Part shown: positions 27,801 to 37,082 of the stretch, piece by piece
Layout: each line of letters begins with the position of its first letter
How positions within the stretch are numbered: position 1 is the stretch's first letter
Source: CAVZXS01 sp963779325
GTDB lineage: Bacteria; Bacteroidota; Bacteroidia; Chitinophagales; Chitinophagaceae
Reading direction: 5' to 3'
DNA: 64,000 nucleotides
Assembly: GCA_963779325.1 (NCBI GenBank)
Contig: CAVZXS010000009.1
Location: 109,221 to 173,220, forward strand
Position numbers and translations under genes: made by a program
The notes under the pieces: model-generated
Database searches by the model: none
What the model was told of the DNA's origin: nothing
Seen by the model: only the letters and a program-made list of their open reading frames with translations

Positions 27801-28799
27801 TTACAACGAACAAAGAAACTTCATTGTATCCACACCATCTGCAAAGTCATCAATAGCCGGCACCTGTGCTTTGCCAAAAGGAATATACCCGTTGCCGACA
27901 ATACATTGCAGGTCTTCCTGTAGTCGTAATGCTTCCGCTAATTTTTTTTCATCATCATAAAATTCATAATGCAATTGACTGATAGGGGAGAACAAAGATT
28001 CGTTTTCTACCAGCAATAATGAATCGGTACTCATGTAAAATTTACTATTAATAATATGGAGGGCCAGGTTATAGTCGTAATTATTTTTCAGTTTATTATT
28101 ATCGGCCAGGTAATTATATTTTTTAAAAGCGTTAATTACCGGAATAAAATCATAGCCCCTCGGCACATATATTTTAGTTACATTACGGCAGCCCAATCCA
28201 AAGTACAGGAATACATCATGGGCCAAGCTTTCCAATTGTTCCGGGCTTTCATTGCCTTTCAGAATAGCTGCCGAGGTGCGGTTACGACGAATGATATTGG
28301 GGTATTTACCAAAATAATAATCAAAATACCGCGATGAGTTATTGCTGCCCGTAGCTATATAGGCATCGCAGCCTTTCAGCATACCTTCAAACTGAATACT
28401 GTTTTGCAAAGCGGGTTGCCCGGCTATTATTTTTTCCGTAATAAGTTTTATCAGTACTTCGTCTTTCGATGAAGGTTTTATATGAAGCCGGTGACCGCAC
28501 AAAAAAACACAAAGAAAATCGTGAAAGCCTACCAGCGGTATATTGCCCGCCATTACAATGCCAACGGTCTTGGGGTTTTTATTTTCGGCGGGCAATTGAT
28601 AGTTGGCGGCAAATTTCTCAAGTATATCTTGCTGTAAAAAATGCGTAGCTATATTTTGAACCGAATGATTAATAAATTCAGGAATAAACCAACTGTTTTC
28701 GATCGCCGATTTTTCTTTCGCCTCCTGCCACATTATATCGCCGGATAAAATATATTTGCCTGTCTGAACTAATAAATCAATTCGGTGTTGTAAATTCAT
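27801..28799 (-). CDS. LuxC-like acyl-CoA reductase
   Basis: The 332-residue protein matches the acyl-CoA reductase (LuxC) family, an aldehyde-dehydrogenase-like fold that reduces acyl-CoA or acyl thioesters to aldehydes with NAD(P)H. Features are VGIVMAGNIPLVGFHDFL, KPSSKDEVLI, the RNRTSAAIL segment and the catalytic-thiol region YFGLGCRNVTKIYVPRGYD. It is shorter than Vibrio LuxC (~480). The start is placed at ATG 28797-28799, 8 codons inside the longest frame. A ferredoxin gene is divergent, 58 bases away. Confidence 0.75.
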   Translation of the reverse strand: MNLQHRIDLLVQTGKYILSGDIMWQEAKEKSAIENSWFIPEFINHSVQNIATHFLQQDILEKFAANYQLPAENKNPKTVGIVMAGNIPLVGFHDFLCVFLCGHRLHIKPSSKDEVLIKLITEKIIAGQPALQNSIQFEGMLKGCDAYIATGSNNSSRYFDYYFGKYPNIIRRNRTSAAILKGNESPEQLESLAHDVFLYFGLGCRNVTKIYVPRGYDFIPVINAFKKYNYLADNNKLKNNYDYNLALHIINSKFYMSTDSLLLVENESLFSPISQLHYEFYDDEKKLAEALRLQEDLQCIVGNGYIPFGKAQVPAIDDFADGVDTMKFLCSL

Positions 28800-28810
28800 T
28801 GCTGAAAATT

Positions 28811-28828
28811 TATATTTGTGCAAATGTA
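28811..28828. promoter_or_regulatory. back-to-back divergent -7 boxes
   Basis: TATATTTG (28811-28818, forward strand) and TACATTTG (28821-28828 read on the reverse strand) both match TAnnTTTG and face away from each other with two bases between. They would serve the ferredoxin and the LuxC-like gene. The palindrome ATTTGTGCAAAT (28814-28825) joins them. Confidence 0.45.
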
Positions 28829-28857
28829 ACTTTCAACCCCATTAAAAAAATTAAGTT

Positions 28858-29208
28858 ATGGCTATTAAGATTACTGAAGAATGTATCAATTGCGGCGCTT
28901 GCGAGCCCGAATGTCCCAATAATGCAATATATGAAGGTGGCGTGGAGTGGGCTATATCCGACGGCACTTCTGTTAAGGGCTCATATACCCTTTTGGATGG
29001 TACGGTAGTAGATGCCGATGCCAAGAACGCCCCGGTTAGTTCCGATATCTATTACATTACACCCAATAAGTGTACTGAGTGTCAGGGTTTTCACGAAGAA
29101 CCGCAGTGTGCGGCCGTATGCCCGGTAGATTGCTGCGTACCCGACGAAATGTATGTAGAAACCGTAGAGCAGTTAATGAGTAAGAAAGAAAAAATGCATT
29201 TGGCTTAA
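28858..29208 (+). CDS. 2[4Fe-4S] ferredoxin
   Basis: The 116-residue protein carries two cluster-binding motifs. The first, C-x2-C-x2-C-x3-CP, uses C9, C12, C15 and C19. The second, C-x2-C-x8-C-x3-CP, uses C72, C75, C84 and C88. The long insert between them and the 8-residue spacing place it in the Alvin/YfhL-like group. It is a low-potential electron carrier. Its divergent partner is a LuxC-like reductase, but a functional link is only suggested by position. Confidence 0.9.
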   Translation: MAIKITEECINCGACEPECPNNAIYEGGVEWAISDGTSVKGSYTLLDGTVVDADAKNAPVSSDIYYITPNKCTECQGFHEEPQCAAVCPVDCCVPDEMYVETVEQLMSKKEKMHLA

Positions 29209-29547
29209 TAAAAAAGCTGTTGTGGATAAATTAACATCCGGCAAAACTTGTAATGAATGAAAAAATGTGTTTAACTTAACAATGTGTAAGATGAATACAC
29301 AGAGCGGCGTAAAAGCTGCTATTAGCAGGCGGGTGATATTTCCCGTTGTAAAAAGGTGAAGGAGAAACGGCCTTCACCTTTCTTATTTTCCTCTTTTAGT
29401 TTTTGACTGATTTTCTCTTTAAATCGTAAATCTACCTTTATTTTTCCCGCTTCGGGGCGTATTCATGTACGATTTTCAGGTTGTTTGCCGTTGTACTTGT
29501 ATGGTAAGAATCTATGTATTATTTTACAGGTTCCGAACCCGAAATCT
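29209..29547. other. intergenic with terminator
   Basis: No gene is seen. AAAGGTGAAGG (29352-29362) and CCTTCACCTTT (29371-29381) form a perfect 11-bp hairpin followed by T-rich sequence, a Rho-independent terminator for the ferredoxin transcript or a small RNA ahead of it. Confidence 0.6.
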
Positions 29548-30321
29548 ATGCAATCATTATTTAAGAAACTACTCGGTTTTTTTAAAAGTAACCCGCCGCC
29601 GCAAGAAGAAATTGCCTTCAGCGATGTATACCTTACTTCTTCCGAAATAGATAATTATTCTTTTATCATAGGCAGCCGTATCAATTATTTTAATACACTC
29701 AATGCCGATGATAAATTAAAGTTTGTCAATCGTGTGCATCAATTCAAAGCCACACGAAAATTTCATTATATAGGTTTGGAAGAGAAAGATGAGATAGCCG
29801 TATTGGTAAGCGCTTCGGCGGTGCAGGTTACATTCGGGTTAAAAAATTTCATGCTCTCGCATTTCAAAAATATTTATATACTGGCTGATGCCTACCGTAT
29901 GGATGCCGACGAAGAATTTTATATAGGTCATGTGGCACCGGAAGGCATTTACTTAAGCTGGAAACATTTTCTGTACGGGTACACGCAAAAAAAGGAGAAC
30001 GTGAATGTAGCGGTTCATGAAATGGCGCATGCGTTATTGTACAATAATTTCTTTGCGCAGTTTGGTATGGATAAAGATTTCAGACTGAACTATGAAAAAT
30101 TTTCTACTACTACCGGGCCCATTTTAGCAGACGTTATTACATCCCGTAAAAGTTATTTACGCAGTTATGCTTTTAGTAACCTCCACGAGTTTTGGGCGGT
30201 TAGTGTAGAAGCTTTTTTCTGCAACCCCAAAGAACTGCAATGGAATATGCCCGATTTATATAATGCATTATGTCGCGTATTAAATCAGTACCCTGTACCG
30301 AATGAGGAAGAAGTGAAATAA
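29548..30321 (+). CDS. MtfA-like zinc metallopeptidase (M90)
   Basis: The 257-residue protein has the zinc motif HEMAH at residues 157-161 and a downstream SNLHEFWAVSVEAFF segment expected to give the third ligand, as in MtfA (DgsA anti-repressor) peptidases. Members are cytosolic aminopeptidase-like enzymes. The start is placed at ATG 29548; 21 further upstream codons are in frame but have no protein-like character. Confidence 0.8.
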   Translation: MQSLFKKLLGFFKSNPPPQEEIAFSDVYLTSSEIDNYSFIIGSRINYFNTLNADDKLKFVNRVHQFKATRKFHYIGLEEKDEIAVLVSASAVQVTFGLKNFMLSHFKNIYILADAYRMDADEEFYIGHVAPEGIYLSWKHFLYGYTQKKENVNVAVHEMAHALLYNNFFAQFGMDKDFRLNYEKFSTTTGPILADVITSRKSYLRSYAFSNLHEFWAVSVEAFFCNPKELQWNMPDLYNALCRVLNQYPVPNEEEVK

Positions 30322-30798
30322 TACCGAATATATAAACAGTATTTAGTCCCTGTACGTACCGGCACGGGCGGGCAAAGCAGTTCTACGTCGGCGTAATACC
30401 ATCTAAGATTTCCACTTGATGCCTGCCCGTTTCGGGTGTGTGCTCTCATCCTTTTCACTTTTAATAATCAAATTTATTGGTGTTGCTATTTAATCTTAAA
30501 GTAATTTTACAAACATAGGAGGCGGGCTTCAGGGCGGTAATAGCAATTTTTTGTATTGCAGGCTTTAGCCAAATTATTTTTTGGATAAAGCAAATACAAT
30601 CTTTCAATATTATCTTATCCTTGCCCTGGAGGACAATGCAACTGAAACCTTTTACCTTAATGACATTGACCGGCAGCCATAAAAAAAGCGACACACTAAC
30701 CGATGCTTTTATGCAAACAATCAGCATGTCACTTACCGTCTCGCTCCTGTAAAAAACCGTCCTTTCGAATATATTTAAAATCAGAAATGTTGTAACTT
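30322..30798. repeat. degenerate inverted copy of the 25-27 kb repeat
   Basis: No gene is seen. The sequence from about 30520 to 30680 resembles the segment around 26150-26240 (CTTTAGCC, ATACAATCTTTCAATATT, ATCCTTGCCC, TTAATGACATTG) rearranged and partly inverted. It is a decayed dispersed fragment of the same repeat family. Confidence 0.5.
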
Positions 30799-31257
30799 TT
30801 AGAAAACAGTTTCGCCTCCTGCAATACTTTCCCTGATAAATGTTTTTAATTCGGCGGGCATTACATCTATCACATCATTCATTTCCCCCTCCGAGACAAA
30901 ATAACTCATCGCCTTAAATACCGCGGCTACGGCAACTTTTGCTGTCTCATTGTTACCCAAATCATGCCCCGCCTGTTCACCGTCTTCATACCTCACTTCA
31001 TCTAAAAAATCAGTAAGATGGTTAATGCGGTTAAAATCTTTATTAAACTTCCAGCCATCTGCATACACTCCTTTCAGCGCCATGGGTAACTGTGCCATTA
31101 ATTGAAAGGACTCTTCATGAGTAAGCCTGTTTCGCAATGCATGCAGTACGGCACGGATAATCCGGCCCGCTTTATCACGCGACACTTCCAAATCCGCGGC
31201 AACCATGCGAATGAACTCATTTCCTTTAGTAGCATACTTTTCAAAATCGAGTGACAT
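30799..31257 (-). CDS. DUF2267 family protein
   Basis: The 152-residue all-helical protein has the two half-repeats of DUF2267: RVLHALRNRLTHEESFQLMAQLP-like in the first half (SRDKAGRIIRAVLHAL) and AVFKAMSYFVSEGEMNDVIDVMPAELK in the second. The function is unknown; the family is often near stress or envelope genes. Downstream of it there is no terminator evident. Confidence 0.85.
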   Translation of the reverse strand: MSLDFEKYATKGNEFIRMVAADLEVSRDKAGRIIRAVLHALRNRLTHEESFQLMAQLPMALKGVYADGWKFNKDFNRINHLTDFLDEVRYEDGEQAGHDLGNNETAKVAVAAVFKAMSYFVSEGEMNDVIDVMPAELKTFIRESIAGGETVF

Positions 31258-31599
31258 ATAAATTTGTTTTCATTGGTTTTAAAAAGAAGACCGGGCAATA
31301 AAGAATAAAGTTACCGGTCTGCGATTAACCCGGCCTTTAATTAATTGCTTTAAAAGTACTTTGGTTTATCAGTTTAAATCATGACAGGCATCATGGCCCG
31401 GGATGATTGTAATTATGACTCCGCATGGGCTGCTCCGGTTACTTTCCGTCGACCGGGTACAACTTCTCCAAACTTAAATCTCAAAAATATCTTTTGATTT
31501 AATAGAAGGCAAGCCGAAAAGAAATTAAGACCAACAAATTAAAATCTATCGTCTTACTAACAACTTCCCGGCTAAAAAAATTTGATAGCTTATAATTTC
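31258..31599. other. intergenic, nothing recognised
   Basis: About 340 bases with no supported gene, RNA or clear hairpin with a T-run. Confidence 0.5.
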
Positions 31600-31902
31600 T
31601 TACTTATCCTTTTTAAACATCTTATCAAACCGCATCCCCGCTTTATCCGCAATTTTTTTTGCCAGCAACGAAATCCCGTAGGTGAAAGTGCTTTTTAAAA
31701 CACTTTCACCATTCACATTATCCCCAGATTCATCTCTCATCACTTTGCTGAATGTATCTTTGGCGATAGCGGCCGGCTTGACACACTCTTTCAGTTCACT
31801 CCAATTGCCCCGAATCTTATTTTCCAATTCTTCCCCGCGCAGTTTTATCCGCTTCTTTTCGTTTTGCAATTGCTTTATGCTTTTAATCTTCCTCATCGTC
31901 AT
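31600..31902 (-). CDS. small basic protein in holin-X/YtxH cluster
   Basis: The 100-residue protein is rich in Lys and helical, with a likely coiled coil at residues 5-35 (KQLQNEKKRIKLRGEELENKIRG). It overlaps the upstream holin-X gene by 20 bases, so the two are co-translated. No transmembrane segment is seen, and it is not a recognised family. It may associate with the membrane proteins encoded before it. Confidence 0.65.
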   Translation of the reverse strand: MTMRKIKSIKQLQNEKKRIKLRGEELENKIRGNWSELKECVKPAAIAKDTFSKVMRDESGDNVNGESVLKSTFTYGISLLAKKIADKAGMRFDKMFKKDK

Positions 31903-32242
31903 TGTTAAATAGTTGTTGAATCAGTGCATTCATAACAGGTAAACGGATGATCTTTCCCCTTGCGGCCCATACTACTATTCCAATGAGTAAATAAAAACAG
32001 GCTACAATTAAAAAACCGGCCCATGTTTTTCCTATCCATTCGCCCAAACCAAATGCTAATGCCATACCGCCAAAAATCAGAAAGAATATAAACACGATGG
32101 CCGCAGCGGCGCCTGCTATTAAATTGGCGATAACATAGGAACTCTTTTCCGCCGCGTTTAGTTTTACGGACTCTATCCGGGTGTTGAAATATTCTTTTAC
32201 ATTATCGGCCAGTTCTTCCGCTTTTGCAAATGCCTTTTCCAT
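31883..32242 (-). CDS. phage-holin superfamily III (holin-X) membrane protein
   Basis: The 119-residue protein has an N-terminal amphipathic helix (AKAEELADNVKEYFNTRIESVKL) and then two transmembrane helices (around NLIAGAAAAIVFIFFLIFGG and GFLIVACFYLLIGIVVW), with a short acidic tail. This is the pattern of the Holin-X/YqjE-type family. It is the second gene of a YtxH, holin-X, small-protein cluster that is often stress-induced. Confidence 0.78.
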   Translation of the reverse strand: MEKAFAKAEELADNVKEYFNTRIESVKLNAAEKSSYVIANLIAGAAAAIVFIFFLIFGGMALAFGLGEWIGKTWAGFLIVACFYLLIGIVVWAARGKIIRLPVMNALIQQLFNNDDEED

Positions 32243-32302
32243 TCTACTTAATTTTATAGGTGTTTATTTTTTGCCGATTGCAAATTGTCAATTGCCTATT
32301 GC

Positions 32303-32539
32303 TCAAGCAAACTCCTCAACTTTCTCTTTTACTTTCTGTTCAATATCTTCTTTCATCTCATTGAACTTTTCTTTACCCCTGTTGAATTTTTCTTTTACTC
32401 CGTCAGCCATTTTTTTGCCCTGCTCGTTAATTTTTCTTCTTGTTTCAGAACCTTTGCCGGGAGCAAACAAAACACCCAGCACTGCGCCGGCTGCTATACC
32501 CGCAGCTACGGCAGCCAATATTTTACCACTGTTGTTCAT
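32303..32539 (-). CDS. YtxH domain-containing protein
   Basis: The 78-residue protein has an N-terminal glycine/alanine-rich membrane helix (ILAAVAAGIAAGAVLGVLFAPGKG) followed by a charged helix, the YtxH family signature. It is a likely general-stress protein at the cytoplasmic membrane. It begins the small cluster. Confidence 0.8.
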   Translation of the reverse strand: MNNSGKILAAVAAGIAAGAVLGVLFAPGKGSETRRKINEQGKKMADGVKEKFNRGKEKFNEMKEDIEQKVKEKVEEFA

Positions 32540-33038
32540 ATCATTAAATTTTAGTTGTTACTTAATGAGTGTAAGGTAAAGCCGGGTTCTTACTGTAAGA
32601 ATGATGGCACTCATAAAGTTTGCTGATGCTTGTCAGAGAGACTCAAAAGGCGGCATTGGCAACTCACTTTCCGGGGAAACTGTTTTCAATCAGTTATTAT
32701 AGTGACTGCAAACATTTTCTTACGATACTTCAGTCCTCATCTTTACATCGGTTTTTCATAGGATATTGGATTTTGAACGGGGCGGGATTTCTATCCCGCC
32801 TTCTTTATTTTGTGAAGCTTTTTTTATACAGGGCAAACTTTACTTCTCAGCGGCAGAGACCTGTTTTCAATCAGCCCGGCACATGATCAACGATATTAAT
32901 CTGCAACAAAGGCTCGGTTACCTTCACACCGGTTTTCGAAGTTTTGCGGTTATAATAAACGGGCCGGATTTCTATCATGGCCCTTTTATTAAAAATAATA
33001 ATCCTAAAAAAAATGCAATAGGATTAGCCCCAATACCT
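32540..33038. repeat. imperfect ~180-bp direct repeat with hairpins
   Basis: No gene is supported. TGTTTTCAATCAG occurs at about 32680 and again at about 32860. Each copy is followed about 100 bases later by a GGATTTCTATC-containing hairpin (GGCGGGA...TCCCGCC near 32781 and GGGCC...GGCCC near 32960) and then T-rich sequence. The two halves look like an old tandem duplication of a terminator-like unit. Confidence 0.45.
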
Positions 33039-34043
33039 TTATTGTAATGCTGTAGTTAACTCGTTTGCTTTCTTTTTTTGCTTTTCTAATTTTCTGAAAT
33101 AACCCCTGAGTAAGAAGTTGTGTTTCAATGCTTCCATATTTTGGTTAAAGCCATCGGTTCCTTTTTGAATATTCTCAAGGCTTGCGTTTAATTTTGTTAC
33201 TATCAGTGAATCTTTTAGCAATGCATTGGCGGTTCCCTTGCCGGTATTTATATCCAGCTGAATGCCCGCTACCACTTTGCTTATTTCAGTGGCCAACGCA
33301 TCAGCCTCATCCCCTACGGTTTTTATTTTCAGGATGGCTTCATTCAAATTTTTAGCGAAAGAAGTATCCGTTAAAACGGCGCCCACAGAACCTTTACCAT
33401 TTTTTACATCCGCTACAATTGTATTCAGATCATTGACCATAGTACCGGCTTTGCCCGTTGCTGAACGTATATTAGCCACCGCAACTCTCACATCCCGTGG
33501 TATTGATTTATCATTCAGCAAACTCCATAAGGCGCTGCTGTTATTAATTCCCAGTACAGTTGCTTTCAGATTGGCCGCAATAACAGCTACATCATTATTT
33601 GTTTTGTATAATGTTTGCAACATTTCATCGGTACTCACCGCTTTTTTAGAAACCAACATATCACCTTCTGTAGCCAACGGCGCCGGCCCCCGGTCCGGAA
33701 TTATATTTACTACTTTATTACCTACCAATCCATCGGTGCCTATAGAGGCAACGGCATTTTTTCGAATGATACTTTTCATCTTTGTATCTATAATCATCGT
33801 TACTTCAATAACCGTATCATTCAGGATTTTTACTTTTTTAACCGTACCGGCCTGTATGCCCGAAAAACGTACATTGTTACCCGCCACCAAACCCTGTATA
33901 TTTTCAAATTGCACTTTCAGCATATACGTGTCGCCGAATAAATTTCTGTTTTTCCCGATCATGTATAATAACAACACCAGGAAGAACAGACCGCCCAAAA
34001 CAAGTGTACCCAACTTTACATTATTTATTGCGGATTTTGCCAT
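33039..34043 (-). CDS. mlaD: MlaD-like MCE-domain lipid transport protein
   Basis: The 334-residue protein has an N-terminal membrane anchor (LVLGGLFFLVLLLYMIG), then an MCE domain (about 40-115, including GLVAGNNVRFSGIQAGTV). A helical C-terminal region follows that would form the lipid-conducting barrel with partner subunits. It is the substrate-binding ring of an Mla-type phospholipid ABC transporter. It lies 8 bases after the ATPase gene and is the last gene of the mlaE-mlaF-mlaD order. Confidence 0.88.
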   Translation of the reverse strand: MAKSAINNVKLGTLVLGGLFFLVLLLYMIGKNRNLFGDTYMLKVQFENIQGLVAGNNVRFSGIQAGTVKKVKILNDTVIEVTMIIDTKMKSIIRKNAVASIGTDGLVGNKVVNIIPDRGPAPLATEGDMLVSKKAVSTDEMLQTLYKTNNDVAVIAANLKATVLGINNSSALWSLLNDKSIPRDVRVAVANIRSATGKAGTMVNDLNTIVADVKNGKGSVGAVLTDTSFAKNLNEAILKIKTVGDEADALATEISKVVAGIQLDINTGKGTANALLKDSLIVTKLNASLENIQKGTDGFNQNMEALKHNFLLRGYFRKLEKQKKKANELTTALQ

Positions 34044-34051
34044 ACATATAA

Positions 34052-34828
34052 TTATTCAAAAAATTGTTTCACTTTAGAATCTGTATTTAACAATAACACT
34101 TCATATTTATCATTCGCATAGCACTTGCCATCTACCAATATCACTACCCTGTTGCTCGCCATTCTTACACAGTGCATATCATGCGAAATGATAAGCGATG
34201 TCGTGTTGTATTTTTCCTGTATCTCCTTCATCAGCTCTATAATTTCTTTACCGGTTATAGGATCAAGTCCTGTTGTGGGTTCATCATATAAAATAATTTC
34301 AGGTTTTAAAATTAAGGTGCGTGCCAATGCAATTCTTTTGCGCATACCGCCCGACAGTTCGGCAGGCATCATATCTACCGTATGTTTCAAGCCTACGTCT
34401 TCCAGCGATTCAATCACCATCTTGTTTACTTCTTCCTGCGAAACTTTTATCCAGTGACGACGCAACGGAAATTCAAGATTTTCCCTTACCGTCATCGAAT
34501 CATACAAGGCATTGCTTTGAAAAAGAAATCCAACCTTCGCTCTTATCTTATCCAATTCTTCGTTTTTTATATCAGGTATATTCTTCCCGAACATTTCAAT
34601 ACTTCCTTTATCGGGCTTCAATAATCCAATGATACATTTTATCAATACGGATTTTCCTGAACCTGATTTTCCCAACACCACTACGCTTTCGCCTTTTTTT
34701 AATTCCAGGTTAAAATCAACCAGGACGTTATTACCGCCAAAAGATTTGTACAGGTTACGTATCACTAAAACCTCTTCGGTGGCGGATGCCTTCTCTTTAT
34801 TTATAACTTGTTTTGTTTCCGCAATCAT
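34052..34828 (-). CDS. mlaF: MlaF-like ABC transporter ATPase
   Basis: The 258-residue ATPase has Walker A (GKSGSGKS), the ABC signature LSGGMRKRIALAR, Walker B (IILYDEPTTGLDP) and the switch His (ISHD). These mark the MlaF subgroup of lipid-importing or retrograde transport ATPases. It sits between mlaE (6 bases) and mlaD (8 bases). Confidence 0.9.
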   Translation of the reverse strand: MIAETKQVINKEKASATEEVLVIRNLYKSFGGNNVLVDFNLELKKGESVVVLGKSGSGKSVLIKCIIGLLKPDKGSIEMFGKNIPDIKNEELDKIRAKVGFLFQSNALYDSMTVRENLEFPLRRHWIKVSQEEVNKMVIESLEDVGLKHTVDMMPAELSGGMRKRIALARTLILKPEIILYDEPTTGLDPITGKEIIELMKEIQEKYNTTSLIISHDMHCVRMASNRVVILVDGKCYANDKYEVLLLNTDSKVKQFFE

Positions 34829-34834
34829 TTTTAT

Positions 34835-35606
34835 TTAATTAAAACCCAATACATCGGTAACCTGTACCGCCAGCAAATCAATTACAAAAATCATTACTGA
34901 TGAAACCACCACCGCTGAATTAGCCGAGCGACCCACGCCTTCGGTACCCTTTCTGCTGTTATACCCTTTATAACAGCCGATGATACCCACGGCGAATCCA
35001 AAGAAATAACTTTTAATAAATGCAGGCAACACATCATTGAATGAAAGATTATCGAAAACCTGCGTCCAAAATAAACTCGGAACTTGTATTGCCCCGGATA
35101 TTTACACCCAACCAGGAGCCGTACAATGAAATGGCATCACCCAGCATTACCAATACCGGCAGCATTAATGTGGCAGCCAATACTCTTGTTACTACTAAAT
35201 ATTTAAACGGGTTAGTGCCGCTTACTTCCATCGCATCTATCTGTTCGGTTACTTTCATAGAACCCAGTTCGGCGCCGATACTGCTTCCAATTTTTCCTGC
35301 AAATATTAATGCTGTTATCACCGGGCCTATTTCTCTTACTATGGCGATGGCTACTATTGCCGGCAGTTGCGATTCTACACCATAATCTACCATGGAAGGA
35401 CGTAATTGCATGGTGAGTACCAAACCCATGATAAAAGCAGTTAACCCCACAAGCGGAAATGATTTATACCCTATAACAAAACATTGTCTGAAAAACTCGG
35501 CAACTTCGTAACGGGGTTTGAACGATTGCTTAAAAAAACGACCTGCAAAGCGGGAAAGATCGCCGGCTTCGTTTAAGAATAATTTTACATTTAGTGCTAT
35601 TGACAT
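34835..35606 (-). pseudogene. mlaE: MlaE-like permease, frameshifted
   Basis: The permease reads in one frame from ATG 35606 to a stop at 35049, and in another frame from about 35080 to 34835. The first part has the MlaE hallmarks (FMGLVLTMQL-like MGLVLTMQLRPS, GSSIGAELGSMKVTEQIDAM). The second has KSYFFGFAVGIIGCYKG and the C-terminal helix. Joined, they give a normal ~255-residue permease. The break lies at an A4 run (T4 in coding sense) at 35068-35071; one extra base restores EFIFWTQVFDN. It may be a sequencing error, phase variation or true inactivation. Confidence 0.8.
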
Positions 35607-35795
35607 GATGTATTCAAGTTTCAAATATTCCGTTTTTTTATTTGCCCGGTCAATGAATATCGTCAGGTGTTCGGCTGATTATTATCAATAGGCGCGGGCA
35701 ATGGGTACTAAGCAATTTGCAAGGGTCAATAATTGCGAAATTGCCGGTTATAATCATAAATTGCATTACATTAATTCTTATTTAAAAAATAAAAT

Positions 35796-37082
35796 ATGAA
35801 AGTACCTGTTCATTATGTAAGTCCCGCTGAAGCATTGTCTGTTATTCAATCCAATGATCGGGTATATATTCACGGCAGCGCTCATACACCTACCTTTCTG
35901 CTGAAACACCTGGCGGCGGAAGCACACCGATTAAAAAATGTAGAAATTATTTCTATCAGCGTATACGGCGATTTACATATTGACAAACCTTCTTTCAAAG
36001 AAAATTTTTATTTTAATTCATTGTTTGTTTCGGCAAGCGTACGCAATGCGGTTAAAGAAGGCTATGCGGATTATGTTCCGGTTTTTCTAAGTGAGATCCC
36101 GGAACTGTTCAAGCAAAATATTTTACCGATTGATGTAGCTATTTTACAGGTATCGCCGCCCGATATGCACGGCTACAGCTCATTGGGAGTGTCGGTGGAT
36201 GTGGCCCGCAGCGCTGTAAATACCGCTAAGATTTTAATTGCACAGGTAAACCCCAATGCACCCAGAACGCATGGCGACGGCATGGTGCACAGCAGCCGCT
36301 TTCATGCAATGGTGTATTGCGAAGATGCATTGCACGAAGCAAATTTTGGAGAGAAGGTCGGAGCCAATGAAATAAAGATCGGCGAACACATAGCGGAAAT
36401 GATTGAGGACAGAAGTACACTTCAAATGGGAATCGGCGCTATTCCTGACGCTGTATTGCGTTGCCTGCTGAATCATAAAGACCTGGGGGTGCATACCGAA
36501 ATGTGTTCCGACGGAATTATTGAATTGGTTGAAAAAGATGTAATCAATAATAAATATAAAAATATTCATCCAAATAAAACAGTGTCCTCCTTCGCGTTGG
36601 GATCGAAAAAATTATACGATTACATAAATGATAACCCGGCCTTCGCCTTCCTGGATGTAGACTATGTAAACGATCCGCATGTAATAAAGCGCAACGATAA
36701 AATGATTTCCATTAACAGCGCAATTGAAATTGATATTACCGGCCAGGCATGTGCGGACTCTATCGGTACTTACCAGTTTTCAGGCGTGGGCGGACAAATG
36801 GATTTTATGCGTGGCGCAGCGCTCAGTAACGGAGGCAAACCGATTATTGCTATCCCTTCAAGAACTTCAAAAGGTGTTCCGCGTATTGTACCCACGCTGA
36901 AACCGGGCGCCGGCGTAGTTACTACAAGAGCACACATGCATTATGTAGTTACCGAATACGGAGTAGTCTATTTGTTTGGAAAAAATTTGCGTCAACGTGC
37001 CAAAGCACTTATTAATATTGCACACCCTGATGATCGTGAAATGCTGGAACGCTCCTGCTTCGAAAGATTTAAACAATTTTAG
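35796..37082 (+). CDS. acetyl-CoA hydrolase/CoA-transferase family protein
   Basis: The 428-residue protein belongs to the class I-like acetyl-CoA hydrolase/4-hydroxybutyrate CoA-transferase family. GIGAIPDAV forms the CoA-binding oxyanion region. HTEMCSDGIIELVE has the Glu expected to form the acyl-glutamyl intermediate. GVGGQMDFMRGA is the C-terminal family signature. It exchanges CoA between acids; the substrates are unknown. Its last 14 bases overlap the convergent CHAD gene. Confidence 0.87.
   Translation: MKVPVHYVSPAEALSVIQSNDRVYIHGSAHTPTFLLKHLAAEAHRLKNVEIISISVYGDLHIDKPSFKENFYFNSLFVSASVRNAVKEGYADYVPVFLSEIPELFKQNILPIDVAILQVSPPDMHGYSSLGVSVDVARSAVNTAKILIAQVNPNAPRTHGDGMVHSSRFHAMVYCEDALHEANFGEKVGANEIKIGEHIAEMIEDRSTLQMGIGAIPDAVLRCLLNHKDLGVHTEMCSDGIIELVEKDVINNKYKNIHPNKTVSSFALGSKKLYDYINDNPAFAFLDVDYVNDPHVIKRNDKMISINSAIEIDITGQACADSIGTYQFSGVGGQMDFMRGAALSNGGKPIIAIPSRTSKGVPRIVPTLKPGAGVVTTRAHMHYVVTEYGVVYLFGKNLRQRAKALINIAHPDDREMLERSCFERFKQF

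Noticed and set aside
32620..33047. Short frames in the intergenic repeat near 32.6-33.0 kb
   Set aside because: They run across duplicated hairpins and have no conserved features.
33262..34077. 271-codon open frame antisense to mlaD
   Set aside because: It is exactly opposite a well-supported MCE gene and its translation has no domain character.
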